The notes below the pieces were generated by a model. It did no database searches. It was not told the DNA's origin and saw nothing but the letters and a program-made list of their open reading frames with translations. Of a stretch of DNA of 64,000 nt, positions 42,051 to 52,800 are shown one piece after another. Within the stretch, counting starts at the first letter, position 1, and each line of letters starts with the position of its first letter. Made by a program: the position numbers and the translations under genes. The DNA lies in the NCBI GenBank assembly GCA_024402115.1, contig JAKSJQ010000002.1, forward strand, positions 1 through 64,000, read 5' to 3'. The DNA is from Bacteroidales bacterium. Lineage in GTDB: Bacteria; Bacteroidota; Bacteroidia; Bacteroidales; UBA932.

Positions 42051-42410
42051 TTATTCTGCGAAAAAGTCTGAGAATTCGAATTCCTCGACGCGAGCTCCTG
42101 TGTGGATGAGATAAGCGATCATGTCTTCTTCGCTTATGTCGTTATAGAACTGGGCGTCGGCGGAATAGTAGCTTGCCTCAGGAAGCGTCTGGGCAGGCTT
42201 GTCGAGGAGGAAGGTTCCTCCTGCGATGAGGAGCAGGAACGACGCCGCTGCGGCGACGTAAGGCGCGAAGCGACGGACGACGGTCTGCCTTGGTTTCTTC
42301 CTGACGGCAGCCATCATCTGTTCAGGCTTTGCTGCGAAGTATCCCTCAGGTACCTTGTAAGGCATCTTTCGCAGTTCCCTGTTGTCGAGTATGTCTCTCT
42401 TCTGTTCCAT
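42051..42410 (-). CDS. Anti-sigma-like single-pass membrane protein
   Basis: The 119-residue product has a basic cytosolic part with MPYKVPEGYFAAK (about 16-28), a motif common to Bacteroidota anti-sigma proteins. One membrane helix follows (about 50-68, APYVAAAASFLLLIAGG). A short acidic periplasmic tail (DISEEDMIAYLIHTGARVEEFEFSD) completes it. No zinc-binding HxxxCxxC is present. It lies 44 nt after the ECF sigma gene and 14 nt before the Spy-like gene. ATG 42410 was chosen over an upstream in-frame TTG. Confidence 0.8.
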   Translation of the reverse strand: MEQKRDILDNRELRKMPYKVPEGYFAAKPEQMMAAVRKKPRQTVVRRFAPYVAAAASFLLLIAGGTFLLDKPAQTLPEASYYSADAQFYNDISEEDMIAYLIHTGARVEEFEFSDFFAE

Positions 42411-42454
42411 TCTTGTTGTTTTCCGAGTATTTGACAATGTTTTATATCAAAGGT

Positions 42455-42994
42455 TTAAAACTTTTTTTCAAGTTCTTCCTTTATCTTGTTGTAGGCAAAG
42501 TGATAGGAGGCTTTCAACGCTCCGACGGACGTTCCGGTGATCTCAGCGATGTCCTCGTACGGGAGCTCGTCGAAGTAGCGAAGGTTGAAGACCAGCTTCT
42601 GCTTCGCCGGCAGCCTGTTGATGGCCTTCATGAGCTCGCGCTGCAGCTCGTTCCCGTTGAATGATGGATCGTCGTCGATGCGCTGCTCCATCACGGCGTC
42701 GAGATCTTCCCTCTGGAGGGCAGCTCGCCAGCGGTTCTTCCTGATGTGGTTCAGGGCTTCGTTGGTGGCGATCCTGTATGCCCAGGTGTAGAGCCTTGAC
42801 TCCTCCCTGAATTCAGGCAGGGATGACCATATCTTCACGAAGCAGTCCTGGAGCAGGTCGTCCGCGTCCTCGTGGGAGTTGGTGAAACGGCGCAGATGCC
42901 AGTACAGACGCTCGCTGTAGCTCTCGACCAATTCGCCGAAAGCACGCTCCTTCTGCCCGCTGCGGTAGAGGGTTATGATCTCCTTGTCTGTCAT
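42455..42994 (-). CDS. ECF-type RNA polymerase sigma factor (second module)
   Basis: The 179-residue protein has region 2 (LYWHLRRFTNSHEDADDLLQDCFVKIW) and region 4 (LPAKQKLVFNLRYFDELPYEDIAEITGTSVGALKASYHFAYNKIKE), the classic ECF layout. It heads a three-gene operon with the anti-sigma-like and Spy-like genes. A near-match -7 box, TATATTCG, lies at 43043-43036 on the minus strand. It is not closely similar to the other ECF sigma at 11539-12066. Confidence 0.95.
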   Translation of the reverse strand: MTDKEIITLYRSGQKERAFGELVESYSERLYWHLRRFTNSHEDADDLLQDCFVKIWSSLPEFREESRLYTWAYRIATNEALNHIRKNRWRAALQREDLDAVMEQRIDDDPSFNGNELQRELMKAINRLPAKQKLVFNLRYFDELPYEDIAEITGTSVGALKASYHFAYNKIKEELEKKF

Positions 42995-43129
42995 CTGTGT
43001 GGTTCAAGCAGGCTTCAATCATGATGCCGCAACGGCGAATATATGGAAAATTATCATGATTTATGGCATAATTGTGCTCTCTTTCCTTTACGTGCGCGAA
43101 ATGGATTAGGAGAACTGATGACAATTCCT

Positions 43130-43171
43130 TATATTTGCGTTTACGCGTAGAAGCGCCGTATTTGAAATACG
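43130..43171 (+). promoter_or_regulatory. Promoter and inverted repeat ahead of transketolase
   Basis: TATATTTG (43130-43137) is an exact -7 box. In the leader, CGTATT and AATACG (43157-43162 and 43166-43171) form a small inverted repeat that could be an operator or hairpin. The ATG is at 43196. Confidence 0.55.
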
Positions 43172-43195
43172 TAAAAACAATATATTCATATAGAC

Positions 43196-45226
43196 ATGGC
43201 AAATTCAATCAGCGTGCTCAACCACGCAGCGGACAACATCCGTATCCTTGCTGCTTCTGCAGTTGAAAAGGCTAAGTCAGGTCATCCAGGCGGTGCCATG
43301 GGTGGTGCAGACTTCATCAACGTCCTCTATTCAGAGTACCTCAAGTACGATCCAAAGAACCCTACATGGGTTGGTCGTGACCGCTTCTTCCTCGATCCAG
43401 GCCACATGGCTCCTATGCTCTACTCACAGCTCTGCCTCGCTGGTAAGTTCACCCTCGATGAGCTCGCACAGCTCCGTCAGTGGGGTTCACCTACTACCGG
43501 TCACCCTGAGTACGAAGTAGCACGTGGTATCGAGAACACCTCTGGTCCTCTCGGCCAGGGTCACGCATACGCTATCGGTGCTGCCATCGCTGCGAAGTTC
43601 CTCGCTGCACACACCGGCAACCCTACCTTCGCTAAGGAGACCATCTACGCATACATCTCTGACGGTGGTATCCAGGAGGAGGTTTCACAGGGTGCTGCAC
43701 GTATCGCAGGTAACCTCGGACTTGACAACCTCATCATGTTCTACGACTGCAATGACATCCAGCTCTCAACCGAGACCAAGGACGTCATGAACGAGGACAC
43801 TGCTGCAAAGTATCGTGCACAGAACTGGGAGGTCATCGAGATCAACGGTAACGACGCTGCACAGATCCGCGCTGCTATCGAGAAGGCTCAGGCAGTCCAG
43901 GGCAAGCCAACCCTCATCATCGGTAAGTGTATCATGGGTAAGGGTGCCCTCAAGGCTGACGGTACCTCTTACGAGGCTAACTGCAAGACTCACGGCGCAC
44001 CTCTCGGTGGTGACGCCTATGTAAATACCATCAAGAACCTCGGCGGTGATCCTGAGAATCCATTCCAGATCTTCCCAGACGTTCAGGAACTCTATGCAAA
44101 CCGCGCAAAGGAGCTTGAGGCTATCTGCGCAGAGCGCTATGCAGAGGAGGCTGCATGGGCTGCAGCAAACCCTGAGGCAGCTGCTCAGCAGGCTGACTGG
44201 TTCTCAGGCAAGGCTCCTAAGATCGACTGGAACGCTTGCGTTCAGAAGGACAACGATGCAACCCGTAACGCTTCTGCAGCTTGTCTTTCAGTTCTCGCAG
44301 AGCAGGTTCCTAACATGATCTGCGCATCTGCAGACCTTTCCAACTCAGACAAGACCGACGGCTTCCTCAAGAAGACCCATGCACTCACTGCAGACGACTT
44401 CTCAGGCGCATTCTTCCAGGCAGGTGTCGCTGAGTTCACCATGGCATGCTGCTGCGTCGGTATGGCACTCCACGGTGGTGTCATCCCTGCTTGCGGTACA
44501 TTCTTCGTATTCTCTCAGTACATGCTCCCTGTAGTACGTATGGCAGCTCTCATGCAGCTTCCTGTCAAGTTCATCTGGACACATGACGCATTCCGCGTGG
44601 GTGAGGACGGTCCTACCCATGAGCCAGTCGAGCATGAGGCACAGATCCGTCTCATGGAGAAGCTCAAGAGACATGACGGCAAGAACTCTTGCCTCGTTCT
44701 CCGTCCTGCAGACGCAAAGGAGACCACTACCGCTTGGGCTATGGCAATGGAGAACATGGAGAGCCCTACCGCTCTCATCCTCTCACGTCAGAACATCAAC
44801 AACCTCCCTGAGGGCAACGACTATGAGCAGGCTCGCAAGGGTGGCTACATCGTTGCAGGTTCAGACGAGAACCCTGACGTAATCCTCGTTGCAACCGGTT
44901 CTGAGGTTTCAACCCTCGTTGCCGGTGCTGAGCTCCTCCGCAAGGACGGCAAGAAGGTACGTATCGTCAGCGTTCCATCTGAGGGCGTATTCCGCTGCCA
45001 GAGCAAGGAGTACCAGCAGAGCGTTGTCCCTGTAGGCTCTAAGGTATTCGGTATGACCGCAGGTCTTCCTGTAAACCTCCAGGGCTTCCTCATCGGTGCA
45101 GCTCCTGAGTCAACTGTATGGGGTCTCGAGACATTCGGTTTCTCTGCTCCTTACAAGGTGCTCGACGAGAAGCTCGGTTACACCGCTGAGAACGTTTACG
45201 CTCAGGTTAACAAGCTTTTTGAGTAA
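43196..45226 (+). CDS. tkt: Transketolase
   Basis: The 676-residue thiamine-diphosphate enzyme has the N-terminal KSGHPGGAMGGADF, FFLDPGHMAPMLYSQL and GPLGQGHAYAIGAA. The second half includes IWTHDAFRVGEDGPTHEPVEHEAQ, the conserved active-site block. It moves two-carbon units in the non-oxidative pentose phosphate pathway. Codon use is markedly biased to GGT, GCA and TCA compared with its neighbours, which suggests very high expression. It has its own promoter and terminator. Confidence 0.97.
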   Translation: MANSISVLNHAADNIRILAASAVEKAKSGHPGGAMGGADFINVLYSEYLKYDPKNPTWVGRDRFFLDPGHMAPMLYSQLCLAGKFTLDELAQLRQWGSPTTGHPEYEVARGIENTSGPLGQGHAYAIGAAIAAKFLAAHTGNPTFAKETIYAYISDGGIQEEVSQGAARIAGNLGLDNLIMFYDCNDIQLSTETKDVMNEDTAAKYRAQNWEVIEINGNDAAQIRAAIEKAQAVQGKPTLIIGKCIMGKGALKADGTSYEANCKTHGAPLGGDAYVNTIKNLGGDPENPFQIFPDVQELYANRAKELEAICAERYAEEAAWAAANPEAAAQQADWFSGKAPKIDWNACVQKDNDATRNASAACLSVLAEQVPNMICASADLSNSDKTDGFLKKTHALTADDFSGAFFQAGVAEFTMACCCVGMALHGGVIPACGTFFVFSQYMLPVVRMAALMQLPVKFIWTHDAFRVGEDGPTHEPVEHEAQIRLMEKLKRHDGKNSCLVLRPADAKETTTAWAMAMENMESPTALILSRQNINNLPEGNDYEQARKGGYIVAGSDENPDVILVATGSEVSTLVAGAELLRKDGKKVRIVSVPSEGVFRCQSKEYQQSVVPVGSKVFGMTAGLPVNLQGFLIGAAPESTVWGLETFGFSAPYKVLDEKLGYTAENVYAQVNKLFE

Positions 45227-45249
45227 TTGAATCACAAAGCATATTTCAA

Positions 45250-45280
45250 GGACGGTCGCTTCGGTGGCCGTCCTTTTTCT
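45250..45280 (+). terminator. Terminator of transketolase
   Basis: GGACGG (45250-45255) pairs with CCGTCC (45268-45273), with a TTCG loop inside, followed by TTTTTCTTTT. Confidence 0.85.
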
Positions 45281-45296
45281 TTTGTGCGATTTGAAT

Positions 45297-45304
45297 TATC
45301 TTTG
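45297..45304 (+). promoter_or_regulatory. -7 box of lepA
   Basis: TATCTTTG is an exact consensus match, 19 nt before the lepA ATG at 45324. Confidence 0.6.
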
Positions 45305-45323
45305 CATTTCAATTATCGCTGAA

Positions 45324-47111
45324 ATGGAAAAGACAAGAAACTTCTGTATCATCGCACATATCGACCACGGCAAGAGTACGCTCGCGGACAGGATGCTGGA
45401 GATGACCAACACCCTCGCTGCGCGTGATATGGAAAACCAGGTCCTCGATTCCATGGATCTTGAGAAGGAGAAAGGTATCACCATCAAGAGCCATGCGATC
45501 CAGATGAACTATGTATATAAAGGTGAGAAGTACACTCTCAACCTCATCGACACTCCGGGCCATGTCGACTTCTCTTACGAAGTCTCTCGCGCGATCGCGT
45601 CCTGCGAGGGTGCGCTCCTGGTCGTCGATGCCACCCAGGGAATCCAGGCTCAGACCATCTCCAACCTCTACCTTGCGGTGGAGCATGATCTCGAGATCAT
45701 CCCTGTGCTGAACAAGATCGACGTCGATTCAGCCATGGTGGAGGTCGTTACAGACCAGATCGTGGATCTCATCGGCTGCGATCCGGAGGATGTCCTCAAA
45801 TGCTCTGCAAAGACCGGAGAGGGCGTAAAGGAGATACTTGATGCCATCGTCGAGAGGGTACCGGCACCTAAGGGCGATCCGGAGGCTCCTCTCCAGGCCC
45901 TCATCTTCGACTCTGTGTTCAATTCCTTCCGCGGAATCATCGCATATTTCAAGGTTACCAACGGCAGCATCCATGTGGGTGACAAGGTCAAGTTCTTCAA
46001 TACAGGTAAGGAATATGTCGCCGACGAGATCGGTGTGCTGAAGATGAAGCTTGTACCTAAGGATGAGATTCCATGCGGAAGCGTGGGCTATATCATCTCG
46101 GGTATCAAGACGGCTTCCGAGGTGAAGGTGGGTGATACCATCACGAAGACGGACAATCCTTGCGAGACTGCGATCGCGGGCTTCGAGGAGGTAAAGCCTA
46201 TGCTCTTCGCCGGCATGTATCCGGTCGAGACCGACCAGTACGAGGAGCTCCGCGCCTCTCTCGAGAAGTTCCAGCTCAACGATGCGTCCCTCGTGTTCGA
46301 ACCGGAGTCGTCGCTTGCCCTCGGATTCGGCTTCCGCTGCGGCTTCCTCGGACTTCTCCACCTCGAGATCGTGCAGGAGCGTCTGTTCCGCGAGTTCGGA
46401 ATGGATGTCATCACCACCGTACCTAACGTGTCTTACAAGGTATATACAACCCAGGGCGAGTGCCTCGACGTGCACAATCCTTCGGGTCTTCCTGCGGTGA
46501 CCCTCATCGACAGGATAGAGGAGCCTTACATCAGGGCGCAGATCATCTCAAAGTCGGATTTCTATGGCCCTATCATGAAGCTCTGCCTCGATAAGAGGGG
46601 AATACTCATCAACCAGCATTATCTCACAGCAGATCGTCTCGAGCTCACCTACGAGATGCCTCTGTCGGAGATCGTGTTCGACTTCTATGACAAGCTAAAG
46701 TCGATCTCCAAAGGCTATGCTTCGTTCGACTACCATGTTGTCGGATTCAAGGAGGCGAAGCTCGTGAAGCTTGACATACTTCTCAACGGCGACCCTGCCG
46801 ATGCGCTCTCGACCCTGATCCATCAGGACCATGCATACGACTTCGGAAGGAGGATATGCGAGAAGCTCAAGGAACTCATACCGCGCCAGCAGTTCGATAT
46901 CGCTATCCAGGCTGCGATCGGTGCGAAGATCATCGCCCGTGAGACCGTACGTCAGGTCCGCAAGGATGTGACCGCGAAGTGTTACGGAGGTGATATCACA
47001 CGTAAGAGAAAGCTCCTCGAGAAGCAGAAACAGGGTAAGAAGAGGATGCGCCAGATCGGTACCGTCGAGGTTCCTCAGAGCGCGTTCATGGCTGTGCTCA
47101 AGCTCGACTAA
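45324..47111 (+). CDS. lepA: Elongation factor 4 (LepA GTPase)
   Basis: The 595-residue translational GTPase has G1 AHIDHGKST (10-18), G3 DTPGH and G4 NKID. The EF-4-specific C-terminal domain holds [35 protein letters not shown] and [23 protein letters not shown]. LepA acts on stalled or initiating ribosomes. An in-frame start at 45264 would lie upstream of the promoter, so 45324 is used. A hairpin terminator follows at 47139-47171. Confidence 0.98.
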   Translation: MEKTRNFCIIAHIDHGKSTLADRMLEMTNTLAARDMENQVLDSMDLEKEKGITIKSHAIQMNYVYKGEKYTLNLIDTPGHVDFSYEVSRAIASCEGALLVVDATQGIQAQTISNLYLAVEHDLEIIPVLNKIDVDSAMVEVVTDQIVDLIGCDPEDVLKCSAKTGEGVKEILDAIVERVPAPKGDPEAPLQALIFDSVFNSFRGIIAYFKVTNGSIHVGDKVKFFNTGKEYVADEIGVLKMKLVPKDEIPCGSVGYIISGIKTASEVKVGDTITKTDNPCETAIAGFEEVKPMLFAGMYPVETDQYEELRASLEKFQLNDASLVFEPESSLALGFGFRCGFLGLLHLEIVQERLFREFGMDVITTVPNVSYKVYTTQGECLDVHNPSGLPAVTLIDRIEEPYIRAQIISKSDFYGPIMKLCLDKRGILINQHYLTADRLELTYEMPLSEIVFDFYDKLKSISKGYASFDYHVVGFKEAKLVKLDILLNGDPADALSTLIHQDHAYDFGRRICEKLKELIPRQQFDIAIQAAIGAKIIARETVRQVRKDVTAKCYGGDITRKRKLLEKQKQGKKRMRQIGTVEVPQSAFMAVLKLD

Positions 47112-47138
47112 TCATTCTTTCATATAAGACAGAAAACA

Positions 47139-47171
47139 AAAAGCGGCGCCTAATCACTAGGGGCCGCTTTT
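47139..47171. terminator. Terminator after lepA (bidirectional form)
   Basis: A stem of about 13 bp, AAAGCGGC...GCCGCTTTT, with CCTA/TAGG inside spans 47139-47171. A and T flanks on both sides allow use from either strand. The following 47172-47329 shows no gene, only a small hairpin at 47229-47245 (CCACA/TGTGG). Confidence 0.8.
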
Positions 47172-47329
47172 GTAACTTGTATATGCACAAGTTGAGACGA
47201 ATAAGATTCTTAACCGATGCAAATATCACCACAGAAAATTTGTGGCGAGTTGTAGCTGATGTTGTTTTTGTTGTTGTTTTAGCCGTTGTAGGCGTCTCCA
47301 GGCGGTATTACTCCTCCGGATTGTACAAT

Positions 47330-47578
47330 CTATGGTACCGGATCGTATCCGCTGCCTCCCCATGGGTTGCATCTGAGGACTCTCTTGAAGGTGAGCCAGA
47401 ATCCCTTGAACGGACCGTATTTCCTGAAGGCTTCGAGGCCGTACTGTGAACAGGTCGGTGTGTATCGGCAGCATGGATGCTTATAGGGAGAGATGAACTT
47501 CCTATAGAACTTGATGAGCATGATGAACGGGAAGATCGAAGCTTCCTTCAGCAGCTCCTTGACTTTTGCCTTGTCCAT
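47330..47578 (-). CDS. yidD: Membrane protein insertion efficiency factor YidD
   Basis: The 82-residue product starts [13 protein letters not shown]. It contains the YidD core [27 protein letters not shown] with three cysteines, then [17 protein letters not shown]. YidD assists the YidC insertase at the inner membrane. Its ATG overlaps the rnpA stop (TAATG), the conserved rnpA-yidD order. A longer frame on this strand beginning at 47926 is out of frame with rnpA and was not used. Confidence 0.95.
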   Translation of the reverse strand: MDKAKVKELLKEASIFPFIMLIKFYRKFISPYKHPCCRYTPTCSQYGLEAFRKYGPFKGFWLTFKRVLRCNPWGGSGYDPVP

Positions 47579-47940
47579 TATTTCGCTGCGGTTCGGAGTA
47601 CCTGGCCGACCAGCTCGTAGATCTGCTGGTAGCTCATGATTTCCTTGCTGTTGTAGATGAAGAGTATGTCGATACCACCCTCGGCAGGGAGCATGGATTT
47701 CTGCAGGCGGAAGCTTTCCCTGATTCGTCTCTTGAGGAGGTTCCTCTTCACGGCACGTTTGAAATACTTCTTGGAAACCGAGATCATGATACGGTTGACC
47801 GGAGCACCGCTTTCCCTGCGTATGCAGAACCTCATGCCAGGAATGTTTCCATAACGACCCTTGGCAAGAAGCTCGGTGATGTCCTTCTTGCAGTACAGCC
47901 TCTCCTCCTTGGAGAGCGTATTGCATACAGGAAGGTCCAT
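47578..47940 (-). CDS. rnpA: Ribonuclease P protein component
   Basis: The 120-residue basic protein has the RnpA RNA-binding motif [18 protein letters not shown] (about 61-78) and an [22 protein letters not shown] strand ahead of it. It supports the catalytic RNA in maturing tRNA 5' ends. It starts directly at the hemD stop with no gap and overlaps yidD by one base. rpmH is not adjacent. Confidence 0.95.
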   Translation of the reverse strand: MDLPVCNTLSKEERLYCKKDITELLAKGRYGNIPGMRFCIRRESGAPVNRIMISVSKKYFKRAVKRNLLKRRIRESFRLQKSMLPAEGGIDILFIYNSKEIMSYQQIYELVGQVLRTAAK

Positions 47941-48672
47941 CTAGTCTTGGGTTATGAGAATTTCTACTGCCTTGAGCACGGAAGGTACTTCGACGGTAGG
48001 GGCGGCGATCTCGATAGAGAGACCGGCTTCCTCCATCGCCTTTACGATAGATTTTCCGAAGGTGATGAACTTGGTGTCGTTCTGCTTGTACTCTGGGAAG
48101 TTCTCGTAGAGCGACTTGACGTCAGCCGCATTGTAGAACGCGATGATGTCGTAGCTGTCGATGTCGACGTCCTTGATGTCCTGAGATACAGGCTTTACGA
48201 ATACTGCAGGGGTGAAGTCCAGTCCGGCCTTCTCGAAAGCCTTGGTCACGTCGTTGACCGGAGTCTCGGAGGTGGTGACGAGGAACTTCTCGCCGTTGTG
48301 CTTGGTTCCGATTTCTGCGAGGATGGTGTCTGCAGGTCCCTGTCCGAAGAAGATCTTCCTCTTGCGGTAGACGATGTGCTTCTGGAGATACTTTGCGACA
48401 TTCTCGGTAGAGCAGAAGTACTTCATGGTCTCGGGCACCTTGACACGAAGCTCTTCGCACATGTGGAAGTATGCGTCTATGGTCGATTTTGACGAGAATA
48501 CGATTGCTGTATATTCGGCGAGGTTGATCTTCTGGGTCCTGAACTCTCTCGAAGAGAGGGGCTCGATGTGGAAGAACGGCCTGAAGTCAATGGTGACGCC
48601 GTATTTCTCAGCAAGTGCAGGGAACGGGGATGCTACCTGTGGGGCTGGCTGTGAGATGAGTATTCGTTTCAT
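47941..48672 (-). CDS. hemD: Uroporphyrinogen-III synthase-family protein (HemD)
   Basis: The 243-residue product has the two-lobed HemD pattern: [25 protein letters not shown] at the start, AVFSSKST-like [14 protein letters not shown], and [18 protein letters not shown] and [16 protein letters not shown] in the second lobe. HemD closes and inverts the tetrapyrrole ring. No other heme genes are adjacent, so the exact role here is inferred from family and synteny (DUF4271-hemD-rnpA-yidD). Confidence 0.88.
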   Translation of the reverse strand: MKRILISQPAPQVASPFPALAEKYGVTIDFRPFFHIEPLSSREFRTQKINLAEYTAIVFSSKSTIDAYFHMCEELRVKVPETMKYFCSTENVAKYLQKHIVYRKRKIFFGQGPADTILAEIGTKHNGEKFLVTTSETPVNDVTKAFEKAGLDFTPAVFVKPVSQDIKDVDIDSYDIIAFYNAADVKSLYENFPEYKQNDTKFITFGKSIVKAMEEAGLSIEIAAPTVEVPSVLKAVEILITQD

Positions 48673-48681
48673 ATTTCGCTT

Positions 48682-49428
48682 CTATAAGAACGCTGCGACT
48701 GAGGCAAGGATGCCTGTCGGCAGAATTTCAAGGGCGCAAAGATACAAAAATGTTGAAAACAAGGACATCGAACTGTCCAAAATTTGGGCTTTTCTGAGGA
48801 AATGGATGGCATAGATGCCACATATTTCGTAGAACAGTACTGTCCTGATGAGCTCATATTCGCATCGGAACACTCCCATGACGGCCGCTGAGAAAAGAGT
48901 GAGCATGGTGGCCGTGATGAGGAAGGTGTCGAATGCCTTCGTGGCGACGTTGTACGTCCTGTTGCTGGTCGAGCGCGGCCTAAGCAGGGCTGTCAGTCCG
49001 AACCTCATGCCGAGGTAGAGGAGGAAGGCTCCGAAGGTGCAGAGGAATCTCATGCCGGGTCCGAGCTTCTCCATGAGGTCTATTTCCCACAGGGAGTAGT
49101 TGGCAGCGACCATGCAGAGGGGGATGGGCACGAAACGCGCGACGATGTTCCTGTCTCTGCTGAGCTGGGCGCTGGCTTCGAGGTTGAGACACTCTTTCCA
49201 GCGTATGAGGCATCCGAGCAGCGACGGCATGATGTTGATGAGTCGCTGTATCATGGTCATTCCGACCAGCAGGGAGACTGCCGCGAAGATGATGAGCGTC
49301 ATGCTGTCCTCCCAATGTCCCGGCGACACGGCCTCGACGGCTTCCTTCGCTTCGGTAGGAAGCAGCAGGATGCCTTCGACGAATGCGCTGTCGATAGGGT
49401 GCGCCAGTCTCTGAAGTATGCTCATCAT
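48682..49428 (-). CDS. DUF4271-family membrane protein
   Basis: The 248-residue protein has about six hydrophobic helices, spaced through TLIIFAAVSLLVGMTMI, GPGMRFLCTFGAFLLYLGMRF, FLITATMLTLFSAAVMGVF and ETLFYEICG-like segments. It matches DUF4271 in length and in its position just before hemD. Function is unknown. Two adjacent ATG codons (49428 and 49425) could start it. It ends 9 nt before hemD. Confidence 0.8.
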   Translation of the reverse strand: MMSILQRLAHPIDSAFVEGILLLPTEAKEAVEAVSPGHWEDSMTLIIFAAVSLLVGMTMIQRLINIMPSLLGCLIRWKECLNLEASAQLSRDRNIVARFVPIPLCMVAANYSLWEIDLMEKLGPGMRFLCTFGAFLLYLGMRFGLTALLRPRSTSNRTYNVATKAFDTFLITATMLTLFSAAVMGVFRCEYELIRTVLFYEICGIYAIHFLRKAQILDSSMSLFSTFLYLCALEILPTGILASVAAFL

Positions 49429-49431
49429 GGA

Positions 49432-49776
49432 TTAGTTTCCTCTCTTTGCCTTGTAGCCCATCTGGACGAGAAGTCCGACTATCCTGTCCCTGAAATCACC
49501 CTGGATCGCAATCTCTCCGTCCTTGGCGGTGCCGCCCACTCCGCACTTCACCTTGAGGGTGCGTGCGAGCTCTGCGAGGTCGTCGTCAGAACCCACGAAA
49601 CCGGTCACGAGGGTGACCTGCTTTCCGGCGCGGCCCTTGCGGTCGATCAGCACGCGGAGATTCTGCCTGCTCGGCTCCAGGGTCTCAACCTGTTCCGGGG
49701 CCTCTTCGGCATATGTGAAGTCGGGGTTGGTGGAGAATACGACTCCGAGTCGTTTCTTCCAGTCGTTGTCGGCCAT
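49432..49776 (-). CDS. SUI1/eIF1-family translation factor-like protein (YciH type)
   Basis: The 114-residue product ends in the SUI1 fold, with LRVLIDRKGRAGKQVTLVTGFVG, LARTLKVKCGVGGTAKDGEIAIQGD and a final VGLLVQMGY. Bacterial members (YciH) can bind the ribosome and influence start selection. ATG 49776 (MADNDWKKRLG) was chosen because the in-frame start at 49845 lies upstream of the -7 box at 49799-49806. It is the first gene of the five-gene minus-strand group. Confidence 0.92.
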   Translation of the reverse strand: MADNDWKKRLGVVFSTNPDFTYAEEAPEQVETLEPSRQNLRVLIDRKGRAGKQVTLVTGFVGSDDDLAELARTLKVKCGVGGTAKDGEIAIQGDFRDRIVGLLVQMGYKAKRGN

Positions 49777-49794
49777 CTGTCGTTTATTAAAATT

Positions 49795-49827
49795 TTTGCA
49801 AATATAGCGATTCTCTTCGTATATTTG
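49795..49827. promoter_or_regulatory. Overlapping divergent promoters for the SUI1 group and the DUF2723 gene
   Basis: The plus strand has TTTG (49795-49798), 21 bp, then TATATTTG (49820-49827). The minus strand has TATATTTG (49806-49799). The two promoters interleave, so use of one could block the other. Confidence 0.65.
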
Positions 49828-49871
49828 TTCTTTTAATACCGGCATAGCCGGTAATCAAGCAGAAGAAAAAC

Positions 49872-52800
49872 ATGGACAACAAGAAATTCAACCTTTGGAA
49901 TCATATATGTGCCGCTATCTCTTTCGTAGTGTCAGCCGTCACATATCTGATGACGATAGAGCCGACCGCGTCTTTCTGGGACTGCGGTGAGTTCATCGCA
50001 TCATCATACAAGCTCGAAGTGGGACATGCCCCTGGAAACCCGGTGTTCCAGCTTTTCGCAAGATTCTTCACGATGTTCACCGGTGCAGAGCACGCCGCCG
50101 TCGCAGTCAATGCGCTCAGCGCGATATGTTCGGCCCTGACCATATTCTTCCTCTACCTGACCATCGTGTTCCTCGCGAAGAGGCTCGTGCACCGTTCTGC
50201 TGACGGCACTTTCAGCACCGGCCGCGCAATCTCCATCTTCGGAGCCGGACTCGTCGGATCGCTCGCATACTGCTTCTCGGACACATTCTGGTTCTCGGCG
50301 GTGGAAGGTGAGGTGTACGCGATGTCGTCGCTCTTCACCGCGCTGGTGTTCTGGGCCATGACCAAGTGGTACGAGCAGGCTGACAGCAGGTATGCGAACC
50401 GCTGGATCGTGCTCATCTCCTTCCTCATGGGCCTTTCGGTGGGCATCCACCTCCTCAACCTCCTGACCATCCCTTGTCTCGTCTTCATGTTCTACCACAA
50501 GAAGCGCGAGAACGGAAGCTACACCTTCTGGCAGAATGTCGGCATCTTCGCGGTTTCATGCGTGATACTCGCCGTCATCCTCTTCGTCATCATCCCGTAT
50601 CTCCCGAAGACCGCGGCATGGTTCGACCTCTTCTTCGTGAACACCCTCGGACTTCCTTTCAACAGCGGTGCTGCATTCTTCATGGTGGCGCTTCTCGCGC
50701 TCTGCTTCTGGGGCCTCTTCAGGACCCTCAGGAAGAACCAGGCGTTCGCGAACACCATACTTCTCTGCTTCACGATGATCGTGATCGGCTTCTCGATCTT
50801 CTCGATCTGCATCATACGCTCGAGCGCCAAGACCCCTACCAACGAGAACCAGCCGGACAACGCCTTTGGCCTCGTGAGATATCTCTCACGCGAGCAGTAC
50901 GGCAAGAATCCGCTCATCTACGGACAGTATTTCGATGCTCCGGGCGATATCGTTTACGGCTCTTACTGGACTCCGCTGAACGGAAAGTACTACAAGGCTC
51001 CTACTCCTCCGGAGATGAAGTATGATGCTTCAGGCATGATGTTCTTCCCTCGCATGTGGTGCAACGCAGACGATAAGTACATACGTTTCTACGAGTCTTA
51101 CATGAACGGCGGCGGAAAGAAGGTCAAGGGCGCGGAGCACAAGATGCCTACCTTCGGACAGAACCTGGCGTTCTTCTTCGACTACCAGCTCAACTGGATG
51201 TACTGGAGATATTTCATGTGGAACTTCGTGGGCCGTCAGAACGACCTCCATTCCCCAAGTCCCGGAGAGATCTTCGAGGGCAACTGGGAGAGCGGAATCG
51301 GAATCATCGACAGGATCCATCTCGGCGACCAGAGCAACGCTCCGGACTATCTCCGCGAGAATGGCGGAAAGAACCACTACTTCTTCCTCCCATTCCTGCT
51401 CGGAGTGCTCGGAATCTTCTTCCAGTTCGGACGTGACAAGAGAGGCTCATGGCTTACCTTCCTGCTCTTCTTCATGACCGGTATCGCGATCGTACTCTAC
51501 CTCAACCAGCCTCCTTTCCAGGTCCGCGAGAGGGATTATGCGTATGCGGGCTCGTTCTATGCGTTCTGCATCTGGATAGGTCTCGCGGTGACCGCGCTCT
51601 ACACGGCCTTCGAGGAGATCATCGAAGGATGGGGCAGGGCTGACGACAGGTCGAAGGCGGCGGTCGCAGCCGCAACGACAGTCCTCTGTCTCGGCGTTCC
51701 AGCCCTCATGGCCGCCCAGAACTGGGACGACCATGACCGCAGCAACCGCTACACCGCGGTCGAGATTGCCAAGAACTACCTCAACTCAGTGGGCCCTAAC
51801 GGTATACTCGTGACCCATGGCGACAATGATACCTTCCCTCTCTGGTACGCCCAGGAGGTCGAGGGCATAAGGACAGACGTGCGCGTCGTGAACACCTCGC
51901 TCCTCGGAACCGACTGGCATATCGACCAGATGAAGTGGGCCGTGAACGAGAGCGCCCCTCTTGCCCTCAGCATCGGTCCTGAGCAGTACCTCTATGGAAC
52001 CAACGACTGGCCATACATCTATGACACCCGCAACACTGTGATCCCTATCGAGGACGTGATGAAGGTGTTCAGGCATCCGGATGCGAAGCTCACTCTTCAG
52101 AGCGGCAAGAATGTCGACTATATCATCTCACACAAGATAAGCGTCCCTGTCAACAAGGAGAACGTCATCAAGTACGGCATCCTCGACGCCAAGTACGCGG
52201 ACCAGATCCCTGACGAGATCATCCTCACAATGTCTGAGGACAAGGACTACATCTCGAAGCAGGAGCTCTTCATGCTCGACCTTCTCTCGAACTACCAGTG
52301 GGACCGTCCTATCAACCTCCTCTCGATGGGCGGCGACCTCAACATGGGCATCAAGGAATACCTCATGTTCGACGGATTCTCGTACAGGTTCGTGCCTATC
52401 AGGAACAAGACCAAGCTCTCAACTCCTGACTTCGTGGATGTCGAGGACCTCTACCACAAGATGACCCAGGTCTACACCTTCGACGCTGTCAGCCGCGACG
52501 ACTACTTCATCGACTACCAGAACTTCTACACCTACTGCGGTGTGATGAGCCTCAGGCAGCTCTTCGTGAGCGTGGCAAAGCAGTTCGTCAAGGCGGGCCA
52601 CGAGGACTGGGCGCTCGAGATGATCGACAAGGCGATGGAGGTGCAGAAGCCGGAGAGGTTCCCTCTCAACATGACTGAGTACGGATTCTCGAACGAGCTC
52701 ATGATAATGGAGATCGTGAACCTCTACTACATCTGCGGACAGCCGGAGAAGGCCCGCGACCTTGCGCGCGCATTCGCTGCGGAGACCTGCAGGAACGCTC

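Noticed and set aside
47172..47329. Possible tmRNA or small RNA between lepA and yidD
   Set aside because: I looked for a tRNA-like end and a tag peptide ending in ALAA on both strands and found neither. Only a 5-bp hairpin and GTT-rich sequence are present.
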